Origin: Hymenobacter sp. BT18 | Lineage (GTDB): Bacteria; Bacteroidota; Bacteroidia; Cytophagales; Hymenobacteraceae | NCBI RefSeq assembly: GCF_012273015.1 | Contig: NZ_CP050954.1 | Location: 496,001-560,000 of the forward strand | Reading direction: 5' to 3' | DNA: 64,000 nucleotides | Shown: positions 8,338 through 16,368 of the stretch, piece by piece | Numbering within the stretch: the stretch's first letter is position 1 | How the letters are laid out: each line of letters opens with the position of its first letter | Notes under the pieces: model-generated | Seen by the model: the letters and a program-made list of their open reading frames with translations, nothing else | What the model was told of the DNA's origin: nothing | The model's database searches: none | Program-made: the position numbers and the translations under genes

Positions 8338-10581
8338 TTACTTCAGCAGCTCAAACTTGCTATCCAGCCGAATGTCGTCGGAGGCGCTGCCAAGCATGAG
8401 GCGGAACTCGCCGGGCTCGGTGGTCCACTGCATGTCCTGGTTGTAGAAGGAAAGCTTGTCGGAGGTGATGGTGAAGGTGAGGGTCTTGGTTTCGCCGGGC
8501 TTGAGTTGCACTTTCTGGAAGTCCTTGAGCTCCATGATGGGGCGCGTCACGCTGGCCACCAGGTCGCGCAGGTAGAGCTGCACCACTTCCTCCCCGGCCG
8601 TTTTGCCCGCGTTGGTAAGCGTGCAGGAAACCGTGAGCGACTGGCCCGCGCCCAGCTGCGTAGTGCTGAGCTTAAGGTTGCCGTAGGTGAACTTGGTGTA
8701 GCTCAGGCCGTGCCCGAAGGCGTACTGCGGCCGGTTGGTCTGGTCGATGTAGGCCGATTTGTAGAGCACGTCCTTATCCCCGCTGGAGGGGCGGCCGGTG
8801 TTTTTGGCGGCGTAGAAAATGGGTACCTGGCCCAGGCTGCGCGGAAACGTCATGGGCAGCTTGCCGGCGGGGTTATAGTCTCCGGTCAGCACGTCGGCAA
8901 TGGCGTTGCCGGCCTCGGAGCCCAGCCACCAGGTGTAGAGAATGGCCGGGGCGTGCTCGGCCGTCCAGTTGAAGGTGAGCGGGCGGCCGGCCATCATCAG
9001 CACCACTACGGGCTTGCCGGTGGCTACCACGGCTTTGATGAGGGCTTCCTGCTGACCGGGCAGACCGATATCCGTGCGCGACTTGGCCTCGCCGCTCATG
9101 TCGTAGGCCTCACCCACGGCCATTACTACCACGTCGGCATCCTGGGCGGTTTTCACGGCTTCGGCAAAGCCCGCCTGCGACTCGCCCTTAATGCCGCATC
9201 CGCGAGCGTACTGGATATTGGCTTGCTTGCCGAACTTGTTCTGCAGGCCCTCCAGCACGCTCACGTAGCCGGTGGAGTCGTAGTTCACGGCCCAGAAGCC
9301 GGCGTGGTTGAGCTTGCTGGTGCCCAGCGGCCCAATGAGGGCAATGCGCTTGGTTTTCTTATCGAGCGGCAGCACGTTGCCTTCGTTCTTGAGCAGCACA
9401 ATGGATTTGCGGGCCACGTCGCGGGCAATCTGCCGGTGCTCGGGCGCGCCCACCAGCTTTTTCTCCCGGGCCACGTCGCTGAAGCGGTTGGGGTTCTGGA
9501 ACAGGCCCAGCTCAAACTTCTTGCGCAGGATGCGGCGCACGGCGTCGTTTACCAGCTCCTCGGGCACCTGGCCGCTCTTCACCAAGGCAGGCAGGCTGTT
9601 CACGTAGGAGCGGCTTTCCATATCCATATCGGAGCCGGCCAGCAGGGCCAGGCGGCCGGCGTCGGCGTTGTCTTTGGCGAAGCCGTGGTTTACCATCTCC
9701 CCTATCGAGCCCCAGTCGCTCACCACAAAGCCCTGGAACTTCCACTGGCCTTTGAGGATATCGCGCTGCAGATAGCGGTTGCCGGTGGAAGGAATGCCGT
9801 CCAGCTCATTAAAGGCATTCATGAAGGTAGCCGCGCCGGCATCAAGGGCCGCTTTGAACGGGGGCAGATACACTTCCCAGAGCAGGCGCCGGCTCATGTC
9901 CACGGTGTGGTAGTCGCGGCCGGCCTGGGCGGCGCCGTAGCCCGCAAAGTGCTTGGCGCAGGCCAGCACGGCATCAGTGGCACCTATTTTTTCACCCTGG
10001 AAACCCAGCACGCGGGCCCGCGCAATCTGGGAGCCCAGGTAGGGGTCTTCGCCAGCCCCTTCCATCACCCGGCCCCAGCGCGGGTCGCGGGCAATATCGA
10101 CCATGGGCGCAAACGTCCAGTGCTGACCGGCAGCAGCCGCCTCCACGGCCGCAATGTGCGCTGACTGCCGGATGGCCGTCATGTCCCAGCTGGCGGCCTC
10201 GCCCAAGGGAATAGGAAAGGTAGTCTGGTAGCCGTGGATGACGTCGAGGCCGAAAAGCAGCGGAATTTTCAGGCGCGACTTGAGGGCTTCGGCCTGCAGC
10301 TCGCGGGTGCGCTGGGCCCCGCGGATGTTGAGCATGGAGCCCACCCGGCCCGAACGAATCTGCTCCAGCTTGGTGGGGTCGTTGACGGCGGGGCCCGTGA
10401 CGGCGTCGCCGGTGTACTGGTTGAGCTGGCCGGCTTTTTCCTCCAGCGTCATGAGCTGGAGCACGGAATCAACCTTTTGTTCGAGGGTTTTGCGCTGGGC
10501 AAGCAGCGGCGTGGTGCTGCCCACTACAAGGCAGGCTCCCACCGTGGCAGTGGCCACGGCTTTGCAAAATGGACGGCGCAT
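8338..10581 (-). CDS. bglX: Periplasmic beta-glucosidase BglX (GH3)
   Basis: The 747-residue enzyme has a signal peptide (MRRPFCKAVATATVGACLVV), a GH3 N-terminal barrel, a GH3 C-terminal sandwich and a C-terminal fibronectin-III-like domain (about 650-735, VSCTLTNAGKTAGEEVVQLYLRD). The nucleophile is Asp289 in GFVVSDWGSI. GAGEDPYLGS and the KHFAGYG segment are typical of BglX, which releases glucose from beta-linked oligosaccharides. The start at 10581 directly precedes the signal peptide; frames open further upstream overlap the divergent phosphatase gene and lack protein character. It is transcribed alone, with a 63-base divergent intergenic region. On the minus strand TAAGTTCG (10625-10618) is a possible -7 box. 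Confidence 0.95.
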   Translation of the reverse strand: MRRPFCKAVATATVGACLVVGSTTPLLAQRKTLEQKVDSVLQLMTLEEKAGQLNQYTGDAVTGPAVNDPTKLEQIRSGRVGSMLNIRGAQRTRELQAEALKSRLKIPLLFGLDVIHGYQTTFPIPLGEAASWDMTAIRQSAHIAAVEAAAAGQHWTFAPMVDIARDPRWGRVMEGAGEDPYLGSQIARARVLGFQGEKIGATDAVLACAKHFAGYGAAQAGRDYHTVDMSRRLLWEVYLPPFKAALDAGAATFMNAFNELDGIPSTGNRYLQRDILKGQWKFQGFVVSDWGSIGEMVNHGFAKDNADAGRLALLAGSDMDMESRSYVNSLPALVKSGQVPEELVNDAVRRILRKKFELGLFQNPNRFSDVAREKKLVGAPEHRQIARDVARKSIVLLKNEGNVLPLDKKTKRIALIGPLGTSKLNHAGFWAVNYDSTGYVSVLEGLQNKFGKQANIQYARGCGIKGESQAGFAEAVKTAQDADVVVMAVGEAYDMSGEAKSRTDIGLPGQQEALIKAVVATGKPVVVLMMAGRPLTFNWTAEHAPAILYTWWLGSEAGNAIADVLTGDYNPAGKLPMTFPRSLGQVPIFYAAKNTGRPSSGDKDVLYKSAYIDQTNRPQYAFGHGLSYTKFTYGNLKLSTTQLGAGQSLTVSCTLTNAGKTAGEEVVQLYLRDLVASVTRPIMELKDFQKVQLKPGETKTLTFTITSDKLSFYNQDMQWTTEPGEFRLMLGSASDDIRLDSKFELLK

Positions 10582-10644
10582 GATACGGCGTGTAGGAAAT
10601 GGTGCAGGGGAGCAACACGAACTTACGGCATCTTTGCGAGACTT

Positions 10645-11025
10645 ATGCCGACTTCCCCTCCTGCCGCCGCCAATTCCGCTGACTTTCAGCCCCAAAAATT
10701 GCTGTTCATCTGCAGTCAGAACCGCTGGCGCAGCCTCACCGCCGAGCGTCTCTTCGACCAGCACCCCCACTACGAGGCCCGCTCGGCCGGCACCGAGCCC
10801 GGCGCCCGGGTGCGCGTGACGGCCGGCCACCTGAGTTGGGCCGACGTGGTGCTGGTGATGGAGCGCAAGCACGCCGACATCCTCCGCCAGAAATTCGCCG
10901 AGGCGCTAACCGGCAAGCGCATCGTTACCCTCCGCATTCCCGACAAGTTCCAATTTATGGACCACATCCTGCAGGACTTACTGCGCGAGCGGCTGCGCGA
11001 GCATCTGGGCGAGGAGGTGCCTTAA
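10645..11025 (+). CDS. Low-molecular-weight protein-tyrosine-phosphatase-like protein
   Basis: This 126-residue cytosolic protein carries the phosphatase P-loop at LLFICSQNRWRSLTAE, where Cys-x5-Arg fits the LMW-PTP fold. It matches the short COG4551-type subgroup rather than Wzb/YwlE, being about 105 residues after a disordered 18-residue start. The usual DP loop is replaced by IPDKFQFMD near the C-terminus, so the general acid is uncertain. The ATG at 10645 follows a CATCTTTG box only nine bases upstream, which would give a very short leader. It is divergent from bglX and no kinase is nearby, so the substrate is unknown. Confidence 0.8.
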   Translation: MPTSPPAAANSADFQPQKLLFICSQNRWRSLTAERLFDQHPHYEARSAGTEPGARVRVTAGHLSWADVVLVMERKHADILRQKFAEALTGKRIVTLRIPDKFQFMDHILQDLLRERLREHLGEEVP

Positions 11026-11054
11026 GAGGATGCTTCCTCTATAACCGGAAATAG

Positions 11055-11153
11055 ACCGTCATGCTGAGCGGAGTCGAAGCATCTCTACCGCTTCGTTGGA
11101 TTACTACTGCAACGAAGCGGTAGAGATGCTTCGACTCCGCTCAGCATGACGGT
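11055..11153. repeat. Long perfect palindrome, GCATCTCTACCGCTTCG class (copy 1)
   Basis: Two perfect 44-base arms (11055-11098 and 11110-11153) flank an 11-base loop. Each arm starts ACCGTCATGCTGAGCGGAGT and contains GCATCTCTACCGCTTCG. Related palindromes sit at 14639-14728 and 59421-59620, all intergenic. It lies after the phosphatase and before the first sigma operon. It is far longer than a typical terminator and lacks a poly-T run, so it looks like a REP/MITE-like dispersed element. Confidence 0.9.
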
Positions 11154-11231
11154 TAGTTTGGCGACGTCAGTCGCGAGATTCCTCGGCTTCGCTCGGAAGG
11201 ACATTCGATTACACTAACTGATAGCCCTCCC

Positions 11232-11262
11232 CGAAAAATATTTTCTCATTCGGCAGTAACCT
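11232..11262 (+). promoter_or_regulatory. Candidate sigma-dependent promoter element upstream of the first sigma operon
   Basis: CGAAAAATATTTTC followed by GTAACCTTCC lies 58-88 bases before the sigma gene. A near copy stands at the same distance before the second sigma operon (14747-14775). GTAAC resembles the AAC core of ECF -35 elements, so autoregulation is plausible. The match was found by eye. Confidence 0.45.
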
Positions 11263-11319
11263 TCCCGAAAAGGCGCAGTTTCCACGTCCGAATTCGCCAC
11301 CAACCTATCAGCCAACGCC

Positions 11320-11892
11320 TTGAACTCGCTTACCGACAACTCGCTCATGCTCCAGGTGAAGGCTGGTCAGGTGGAGAAGATGGGCCTGTTGTTTGAACGC
11401 TACCACCGGCCGTTGCTGGCGTTCTTCTACCATTCCAACGGCAATGCCACGGCCAGTGAAGACCTGGTGCAGAACGTGTTTTACCGCATGCTCAAGTACC
11501 GGCACACCTTCACCGGGGAGGGCGAGTTCCGGACCTGGATGTACCACCTGGCGCGCAACGTGCTGGCCGATGCCGCCAGGAAAAACAAGCCCTCGGCCCA
11601 CCACCAGGACATTGCCGACTGGGCCGAGAAAATTGCGGGAGGCACGACGGCCGACGCCCACCTGCAGCGCACCCAGGAAGAAGCGCAGCTCCACCGGGCC
11701 CTGGCCCGCCTCTCCCCCGACCAGCGCGAGGTGCTGGTGCTGAGCCGCTTTCAGGAGCTGAAATACGAGCAGATAGCGCAGCTGCTCAACATCACGGAGG
11801 GGGCCGTGAAGGTGCGCGCGCACCGGGCCCTCTGCCAATTGAAGGACATCTATTTGCAAATGGATAATGGAAGCAAGGTTCAGAAACTGTGA
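11320..11892 (+). CDS. ECF-type RNA polymerase sigma factor (module 1)
   Basis: The 190-residue protein has sigma region 2 (about 20-85, with LLFERYHRPLLAFFYH, ASEDLVQNVFYRML and FRTWMYHLARNVLADAAR) and region 4 (about 125-180, LSPDQREVLVLSRFQELKYEQIAQLL then VKVRAHRALCQLK). It lacks region 3, as expected of group 4 sigma factors. The listed start is TTG at 11320; the next in-frame ATG (11347) would remove nine residues. Its paralog at 14827 has the same length before region 2, which favours the TTG. The anti-sigma gene starts inside its last 26 bases, which implies translational coupling. Confidence 0.9.
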   Translation: MNSLTDNSLMLQVKAGQVEKMGLLFERYHRPLLAFFYHSNGNATASEDLVQNVFYRMLKYRHTFTGEGEFRTWMYHLARNVLADAARKNKPSAHHQDIADWAEKIAGGTTADAHLQRTQEEAQLHRALARLSPDQREVLVLSRFQELKYEQIAQLLNITEGAVKVRAHRALCQLKDIYLQMDNGSKVQKL

Positions 11893-12799
11893 GGAAGTGC
11901 AGCAGGAGCTGATGAGCTGGCTGGCGGGCGAATTGCCCGAAACGGACAAGCAAATCCTGGCCGCTCACCTGGCTCAGTGCCCCGACTGCCAGCACGAGCT
12001 GGAAGGCGTGCAGCAGCTCTGGACGGCTATGGGCAACCTGCCCGTGCCCGCACCCAGCGAAGAGCTGCGGCCCAACTTCTACGCCATGCTGGCCGAGTTT
12101 AAGGCCGAGGAGCAGCAACGGCAGCGCTGGTCGGTGGCAGGGCTGCTGGAGCGGCTGCGCCAGTGGTGGCAGCCGGCCTTTGCCCAACGCCTGGCCTATA
12201 GCTTGGTGCTGGTGCTGGCGGGCCTGGGCATCGGCTACGGGCTAAGAGGCCACGAAACCAGCGCAGGAGTTGAAGAGCCCCTGGCACAGACTTCTACCGA
12301 AAGCTCGGCCACCACGGCCCGGCAGGTAGGGCTGATTTCGCGCCTCAACAACCCCTCGGCCGTGCAGCGCCTGCAGGCCGTGAGTGAGGCCGAGCAAGTT
12401 GCCCCTACCAACGAGCGGGTGCTGGCCGCCCTGCTCAGCACCCTCAACCAGGACCCCAACGTGAACGTGCGCCTGGCTACCCTGGACGCGCTGGGCAGCA
12501 TGGCCGATGACCCCACCGTGCGCCAGGGGCTGGTTCGCTCCCTCACCTACCAGGAGTCTCCCCTGGTACAGTCGGCGCTGGCCGATCTGATGGTGCAGTT
12601 GCAGGAGCGCCGCTCGGTGCGTCCCCTGCGCAAGCTGCTCCAGCAAGACAACCTCAACGAGCAAGTGAAAACCAAAATCGAGCAAAGCATTCAGTCTTTG
12701 TCCCACGACCGCGCCCCCGCGGCCCCCTCAACCCCCTCGAACTCCGATGAAACCAAACATTATAACTCTGCTACTCTGGACACTTCTGTGGCTGCCTAG
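11867..12799 (+). CDS. Membrane anti-sigma factor: zinc finger, one TM helix, HEAT repeats (module 1)
   Basis: The 310-residue protein has an N-terminal zf-HC2-type anti-sigma zinc finger (Cys8, His34-x3-Cys38-x2-Cys41), a cytosolic linker, one membrane helix at about 107-127, and an extracytoplasmic C-terminal half of HEAT-like helical repeats (about 150-275; LNQDPNVNVRLATLDALGSM and RSLTYQESPLVQSALADLM). The expected role is holding the upstream sigma factor until an envelope signal arrives. The HEAT part could be the sensor; that is inference. The last 53 bases overlap the next gene, giving a low-complexity tail rich in Pro, Ser and Asn that the paralog at 15392 lacks. Confidence 0.85.
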   Translation: MEARFRNCEEVQQELMSWLAGELPETDKQILAAHLAQCPDCQHELEGVQQLWTAMGNLPVPAPSEELRPNFYAMLAEFKAEEQQRQRWSVAGLLERLRQWWQPAFAQRLAYSLVLVLAGLGIGYGLRGHETSAGVEEPLAQTSTESSATTARQVGLISRLNNPSAVQRLQAVSEAEQVAPTNERVLAALLSTLNQDPNVNVRLATLDALGSMADDPTVRQGLVRSLTYQESPLVQSALADLMVQLQERRSVRPLRKLLQQDNLNEQVKTKIEQSIQSLSHDRAPAAPSTPSNSDETKHYNSATLDTSVAA

Positions 12800-13616
12800 C
12801 TGCTCGCTGCAAGCCCAGGACCGTGAAGCCACGGAAAAAGTAAGCCGCGAATTCACCCTTTCCGGTGACGCCGGCCGCAGCACCCTGGCCCTGTACAACA
12901 TCTTCGGCTCGGTGCGGGTGGAAGGCACCAGCGGCAACCAGGTGGTAGTGGAAGTCACCAAAACCCTAAAAGCCGACGACGCCACGGCTCTGGCCGAAGC
13001 CAAAAAAGATGTACAGATAGGCTTTCTGCAGCGCAACGACAGTGTAGTGGTGTACCAACAAGGCCCCTTCGACTCGCGCCCCCGCCGTAACCAGCACTGG
13101 AGCAGCGACGAGCGGCACTACCAGTTCAGCCTCGACTTCACCGTGAAAGTGCCCCGCGACATGAAAGTAACCGTGTCGACGGTGAACGGCGGCGAGGTGC
13201 GGGTGGAAAACGTGAACGGCCTGCTGCAAGCCAGTAATGTAAATGGCGGCATTACCATTAAGAATGCCCGCGAGGTGTCGAAAGCCCACACCGTGAACGG
13301 TCCGGTGGAAGTGGGCCTCACGGCAGCGCCCACGGCCGCGGCTTCCTACAAAACCATCAACGGTGACATTACGGTGAGCTACCCGCCCACGGCCTCGGCT
13401 GACCTCTACTTCAAGAGCATGCACGGGGAAATGTACACCGACTTCCCGCAGACGGAAAACCTGCCCGCCACCATCACCCAGAACACCGAGCGCGAAGGCA
13501 CCGGCACCAAGTACAAGCTCCGCAAGGAAACGGCCGTGCGCCTCGGCAAGGGCGGCCCCAACATCCGCCTGGAAACCCTGAACGGCGACGTGACCATCAA
13601 ACAGCAAACCCGATGA
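12747..13616 (+). CDS. DUF4097-family beta-repeat envelope protein (module 1, first copy)
   Basis: The 289-residue product begins with a signal peptide whose C-terminus reads LWLPSCSLQ, which may be a lipoprotein site. The body is a chain of short beta-strand repeats of the DUF4097 type, with recurring NVNG, TVNG and TINGDI turns (STVNGGEVRVENVNGLLQ, ASNVNGGITIKN, KTINGDITVSYP) expected to stack as a beta-helix-like solenoid. The last turn is LETLNGDVTIKQQ. Function is unknown for the family. The gene starts within the anti-sigma coding sequence (53-base overlap) and overlaps the next gene by four bases, so the four genes form one translationally coupled operon. Confidence 0.85.
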   Translation: MKPNIITLLLWTLLWLPSCSLQAQDREATEKVSREFTLSGDAGRSTLALYNIFGSVRVEGTSGNQVVVEVTKTLKADDATALAEAKKDVQIGFLQRNDSVVVYQQGPFDSRPRRNQHWSSDERHYQFSLDFTVKVPRDMKVTVSTVNGGEVRVENVNGLLQASNVNGGITIKNAREVSKAHTVNGPVEVGLTAAPTAAASYKTINGDITVSYPPTASADLYFKSMHGEMYTDFPQTENLPATITQNTEREGTGTKYKLRKETAVRLGKGGPNIRLETLNGDVTIKQQTR

Positions 13617-14440
13617 ACCAGCTAGTATTTCGCACTCTTTTCGCTCTTACTGCCCTCTTTTGGCTAAGTCCGGCCCAAGCTCAGCAGACCAGCAAGGAGC
13701 AGATGACGGTGGCCCTCAGCTCCCCTGGTAAGCCGGGCACCCTACACCTCAAGCTCGTGGGCGGCGGCATCAAAGTAGTGGGCTACGCCGGTAAGGAAGT
13801 AATCATTGAAGTAGCCACGCGGGGCGGCCGGCGCGAGTCGGCCGCCAACGAAAATGCCTCGGGCATGCGCCGCATCTCGCAGGCCAGCGGCCTTGACGTA
13901 ACGGCCCAGGAGCGCGACAACCAGGTGTACGTGAAAACCCAGTCCTGGCAAAACCCGGTGGATTTCGTTATTAAAGTGCCGCGCCAGTTTTCCCTGAAGC
14001 TGGCCACCGTACAGAACGGCGACATTGTGGTGGATAATGTGGAAGGCGAGCTGGAAATATCCAACGTAAACGGCTCCATCCGCCTGAATGACGTGGCTGG
14101 CTCGGCGGTGCTGAACACGGTGAACGGCGAGGTCATTGCCGACTTCAAGCAGATAACGGCGGGCGCGCCCATGGCATTCTCCACCATCAATGGCAAGGTA
14201 GACGTGACGCTGCCGGCGCGGGCCAACGTGTCGGTGAAGCTCAAATCCGACCACGGCGACATCTACAGCGACTTCGACCTGAGCGTGGACAGCAGCCCCT
14301 CGAAGGTGACGCGCACGGCCAAGGACGGCACCTACCGCGTAGCCCAGGACACCTGGACCTACGGCAAGATCAACAGCGGTGGCCCCGAGTTCATGATGAA
14401 AACCCTGAACGGCGACATCTACATCCGCCGGGCCAAGTAG
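13613..14440 (+). CDS. DUF4097-family beta-repeat envelope protein (module 1, second copy)
   Basis: The 275-residue protein has a Sec signal peptide (MNQLVFRTLFALTALFWLSPAQAQ) and DUF4097 repeats, such as ATVQNGDIVVDNVEGELEIS, NVNGSIRLNDV and TVNGEVIADF. The end, FMMKTLNGDIYIRRAK, is nearly the same as the end of the paralogs at 17136 and 17922 (SVSGNIYVRKAK, SISSDIYFRRRK). Start and stop overlap by ATGA with the preceding gene. The residue arrangement suggests a secreted periplasmic or surface beta-solenoid; no catalytic motif is seen. A strong terminator at 14556-14595 ends the operon. Confidence 0.85.
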   Translation: MNQLVFRTLFALTALFWLSPAQAQQTSKEQMTVALSSPGKPGTLHLKLVGGGIKVVGYAGKEVIIEVATRGGRRESAANENASGMRRISQASGLDVTAQERDNQVYVKTQSWQNPVDFVIKVPRQFSLKLATVQNGDIVVDNVEGELEISNVNGSIRLNDVAGSAVLNTVNGEVIADFKQITAGAPMAFSTINGKVDVTLPARANVSVKLKSDHGDIYSDFDLSVDSSPSKVTRTAKDGTYRVAQDTWTYGKINSGGPEFMMKTLNGDIYIRRAK

Positions 14441-14555
14441 CCTTGTCTTTCTCTGCGCTCAGCCCCGGCCGTGCCCTTGGTGGTTTGCTGTGGTGAGTGA
14501 CTCCTGCCGGCCGGGCTGGGCGCAGCAGAAGGGCGCTTGATGATAGCACCCAAAC

Positions 14556-14595
14556 AAGCCAGCGGTTTTCCTTCCCGGGAGAGCCGCTGGCTTTT
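14556..14595 (+). terminator. Rho-independent terminator after the first sigma module
   Basis: A 10-bp stem (AAGCCAGCGG against CCGCTGGCTT) with an 18-base loop is followed by TTCTCGTTTTC. It lies 115 bases after the second DUF4097 stop codon, in the 386-base gap that also holds a palindrome and a promoter-like element; I see no gene in that gap. Confidence 0.7.
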
Positions 14596-14638
14596 CTCGT
14601 TTTCGGCGCGGCATCGGCCTGTCTGAAAATTCCAGAAC

Positions 14639-14728
14639 GTCATGCTGAGCGGAGTCGAAGCATCTCTCCCGCTTCGTTGAATGATGCAGGCGAAGCGGTA
14701 GAGATGCTTCGGCTTCGCTCAGCATGAC
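14639..14728. repeat. Palindrome, GCATCTCTACCGCTTCG class (copy 2)
   Basis: Two 38-base arms (14639-14676 and 14691-14728) share the GTCATGCTGAGCGGAGT end and GCATCTCTCCCGCTTCG core, with three mismatches between arms. It closely matches the copy at 11055 and lies just 18 bases before the promoter-like element of the second sigma module. Confidence 0.85.
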
Positions 14729-14746
14729 ACTGCTTTTGCTGGTCAT

Positions 14747-14775
14747 CGAAAAAATATTTCACTACCGCTGTAACG
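14747..14775 (+). promoter_or_regulatory. Candidate sigma-dependent promoter element upstream of the second sigma operon
   Basis: CGAAAAAATATTTC then GCTGTAACG is a near copy of the element at 11232-11262. The GTAAC core lies 57 bases before this sigma start, against 64 bases in module 1. This conserved spacing supports a shared regulatory role. Confidence 0.45.
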
Positions 14776-14826
14776 AATACAACTTCGGCCGGTACTCCTT
14801 GCACAACCCTCCTACACCCTTTCTCC

Positions 14827-15375
14827 GTGACTACCGCCCGCCCGAGCGACGAAGACCTGATGGCTGCTGTAAAGGCCGACGACCTCGACCAGCTCGTGCC
14901 CTTGTTTGAGCGCTACCACGGGCCCTTGTTCAACTACCTCTACCGCCTCTGCAACGACCGGGAAACCAGCGAAGACCTGGCCCAAAGCGTGTTTGAGCGG
15001 GTGCTGAAATACCGGGCCAGCTACCAACCCGGCCAGCCTTTCAAAGCCTGGGTGTTTCAGATGGCCCGCAACGCCTACGCCGACCACTGGCACCGCCAGG
15101 AAAAGCTGCGTACCGCCGATGTGGAAGAAGTGGAGCGCCACGGCGGCCTACGCGGCGCAGCTTTTTCCCAGATGCGCGTCAACCACCACCACGACGACCT
15201 CCACGAAGCCCTGGCCCAATTGCCTACCAACCAGCGTGAAATCCTCTTGCTCAACCGCTTCCAGGGCTTTGGCTACGACGAAATAGGCCAGCTCCTGGGC
15301 TGCACCGCCGAAGCTGCCCGCGTGAAAGCCCACCGCGCCCTGCAGGCCCTGCGCAAAGTGTATTTCTCCGACTAG
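14827..15375 (+). CDS. ECF-type RNA polymerase sigma factor (module 2)
   Basis: The 182-residue protein starts at GTG (14827) and carries region 2 (VPLFERYHGPLFNYLYRL, SEDLAQSVFERVLKYRASY, FKAWVFQMARNAYADHWHR) and region 4 (LPTNQREILLLNRFQGFGYDE and VKAHRALQALRKVYFSD). A histidine-rich stretch (VNHHHDDLHEALA) sits in the linker. It is clearly paralogous to the sigma factor at 11320, with the same order of blocks and the same LLFERYH/LFERYHGP opening. The anti-sigma gene begins 16 bases after its stop codon. Confidence 0.9.
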   Translation: MTTARPSDEDLMAAVKADDLDQLVPLFERYHGPLFNYLYRLCNDRETSEDLAQSVFERVLKYRASYQPGQPFKAWVFQMARNAYADHWHRQEKLRTADVEEVERHGGLRGAAFSQMRVNHHHDDLHEALAQLPTNQREILLLNRFQGFGYDEIGQLLGCTAEAARVKAHRALQALRKVYFSD

Positions 15376-15391
15376 TAACTCTCCACCACCC

Positions 15392-16228
15392 ATGCATACC
15401 TTCACTTCCTGCGACGACTACGAAGCCCTGCTGCCGGCCTACGCTGATGGTAGCCTGCCGACCGCTGAGACCGAGCAAGTAGCCGCTCATATTACCGCTT
15501 GTCCTACCTGTCAGCTTCACCTTCGCCAGCTCCGGACGCTGAGCAACGAGCTGGACGCGGCTCTGCCCGAAGTGCCCCGCACGGCCATGCGCACCAACTT
15601 TCTGGCCATGCTGGAAGAACAAAAGGCCCTGCTGACCCCAGCGGCAGCGGCAGCCCCAACTCCTGCCCGGGTAGTACCAATTTGGGCCGCAGCAGTAGCT
15701 AGCCAGTGGCTGCGCGTGGCCGCAGCCGTGTTGCTGGTAGCCGGCGGAGTACTGCTAGGCCGCTTCCTGCCTGGTCCCTCCGGGCAAAATGCCGACCTAG
15801 CCGCTACCGCTACTGACAGCCCGGCCCCAGCCCAGCAACTGGCCGCCAACCTGGCTGGCACGGCTTCCCAGCCCGCCTCCGCCAGCGACCGGATTCAGTT
15901 GGTAACGGCTTCAGGGCAGAATTTAGCTCCCGGCGACCCAACTGTGCAGGTGCTCATCAATACCCTCAACTTCGACCCCAACCCCAACGTGCGCGTGGCC
16001 GCCTGCGAGGCCCTGTTCCACCTCCGCGCCGACCCCCGCGTAGCCGAAGCCTTTGTGCACTCCCTGCCCATCCAGACGGATCCGAACGTGCAGATTACGC
16101 TCATCGAATATATGGTAGCCCTGCGCGACCCGCGGGCTGTGCCGCCGCTGCAGCGCCTGGCCCGCCGCAAGGACGCCTTGCCGGTGGTGCGCGACCAGGC
16201 TCAGGCCGGCCTTGGCAAACTGATTTGA
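15392..16228 (+). CDS. Membrane anti-sigma factor: zinc finger, one TM helix, HEAT repeats (module 2)
   Basis: The 278-residue protein repeats the module 1 design: Cys7 then His33-x3-Cys37-x2-Cys40 as the zinc finger, one membrane helix at about 105-128 (VAAAVLLVAGGVLLGRFL), an Ala/Pro-rich spacer, and C-terminal HEAT-like repeats (LNFDPNPNVRVAACEALFHL, then SLPIQTDPNVQITLIEYMVALRD). It should bind the sigma factor encoded just upstream. The NFDPNPNVRVAACEAL segment aligns with NQDPNVNVRLATLDAL of the first anti-sigma, so both HEAT domains come from one ancestor. Unlike module 1 it ends cleanly, 140 bases before the next gene. Confidence 0.85.
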   Translation: MHTFTSCDDYEALLPAYADGSLPTAETEQVAAHITACPTCQLHLRQLRTLSNELDAALPEVPRTAMRTNFLAMLEEQKALLTPAAAAAPTPARVVPIWAAAVASQWLRVAAAVLLVAGGVLLGRFLPGPSGQNADLAATATDSPAPAQQLAANLAGTASQPASASDRIQLVTASGQNLAPGDPTVQVLINTLNFDPNPNVRVAACEALFHLRADPRVAEAFVHSLPIQTDPNVQITLIEYMVALRDPRAVPPLQRLARRKDALPVVRDQAQAGLGKLI

Positions 16229-16368
16229 CCAAGCAGGCGGGGCGGTTCAGTTGACTTCTCCCTTGCTGCTTCCTTTTCCTTCTTTTCTCACTGCTTAGGC
16301 AGCCCCTGGCTATCGGAACGTGCGAGTCCGGCGGGCTGCTCCTTGCCCTCATTTTCCAACAAGCTCTT

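Noticed and set aside
8506..10164. 552-codon open frame antisense to bglX
   Set aside because: It mirrors a well-supported GH3 gene; long antisense frames are expected in GC-rich DNA and the product has no recognisable domain.
11055..11153. Insertion sequence end or ordinary terminator
   Set aside because: No transposase frame is present, target duplications are not visible, and the stem is far longer than a terminator with no T-run.
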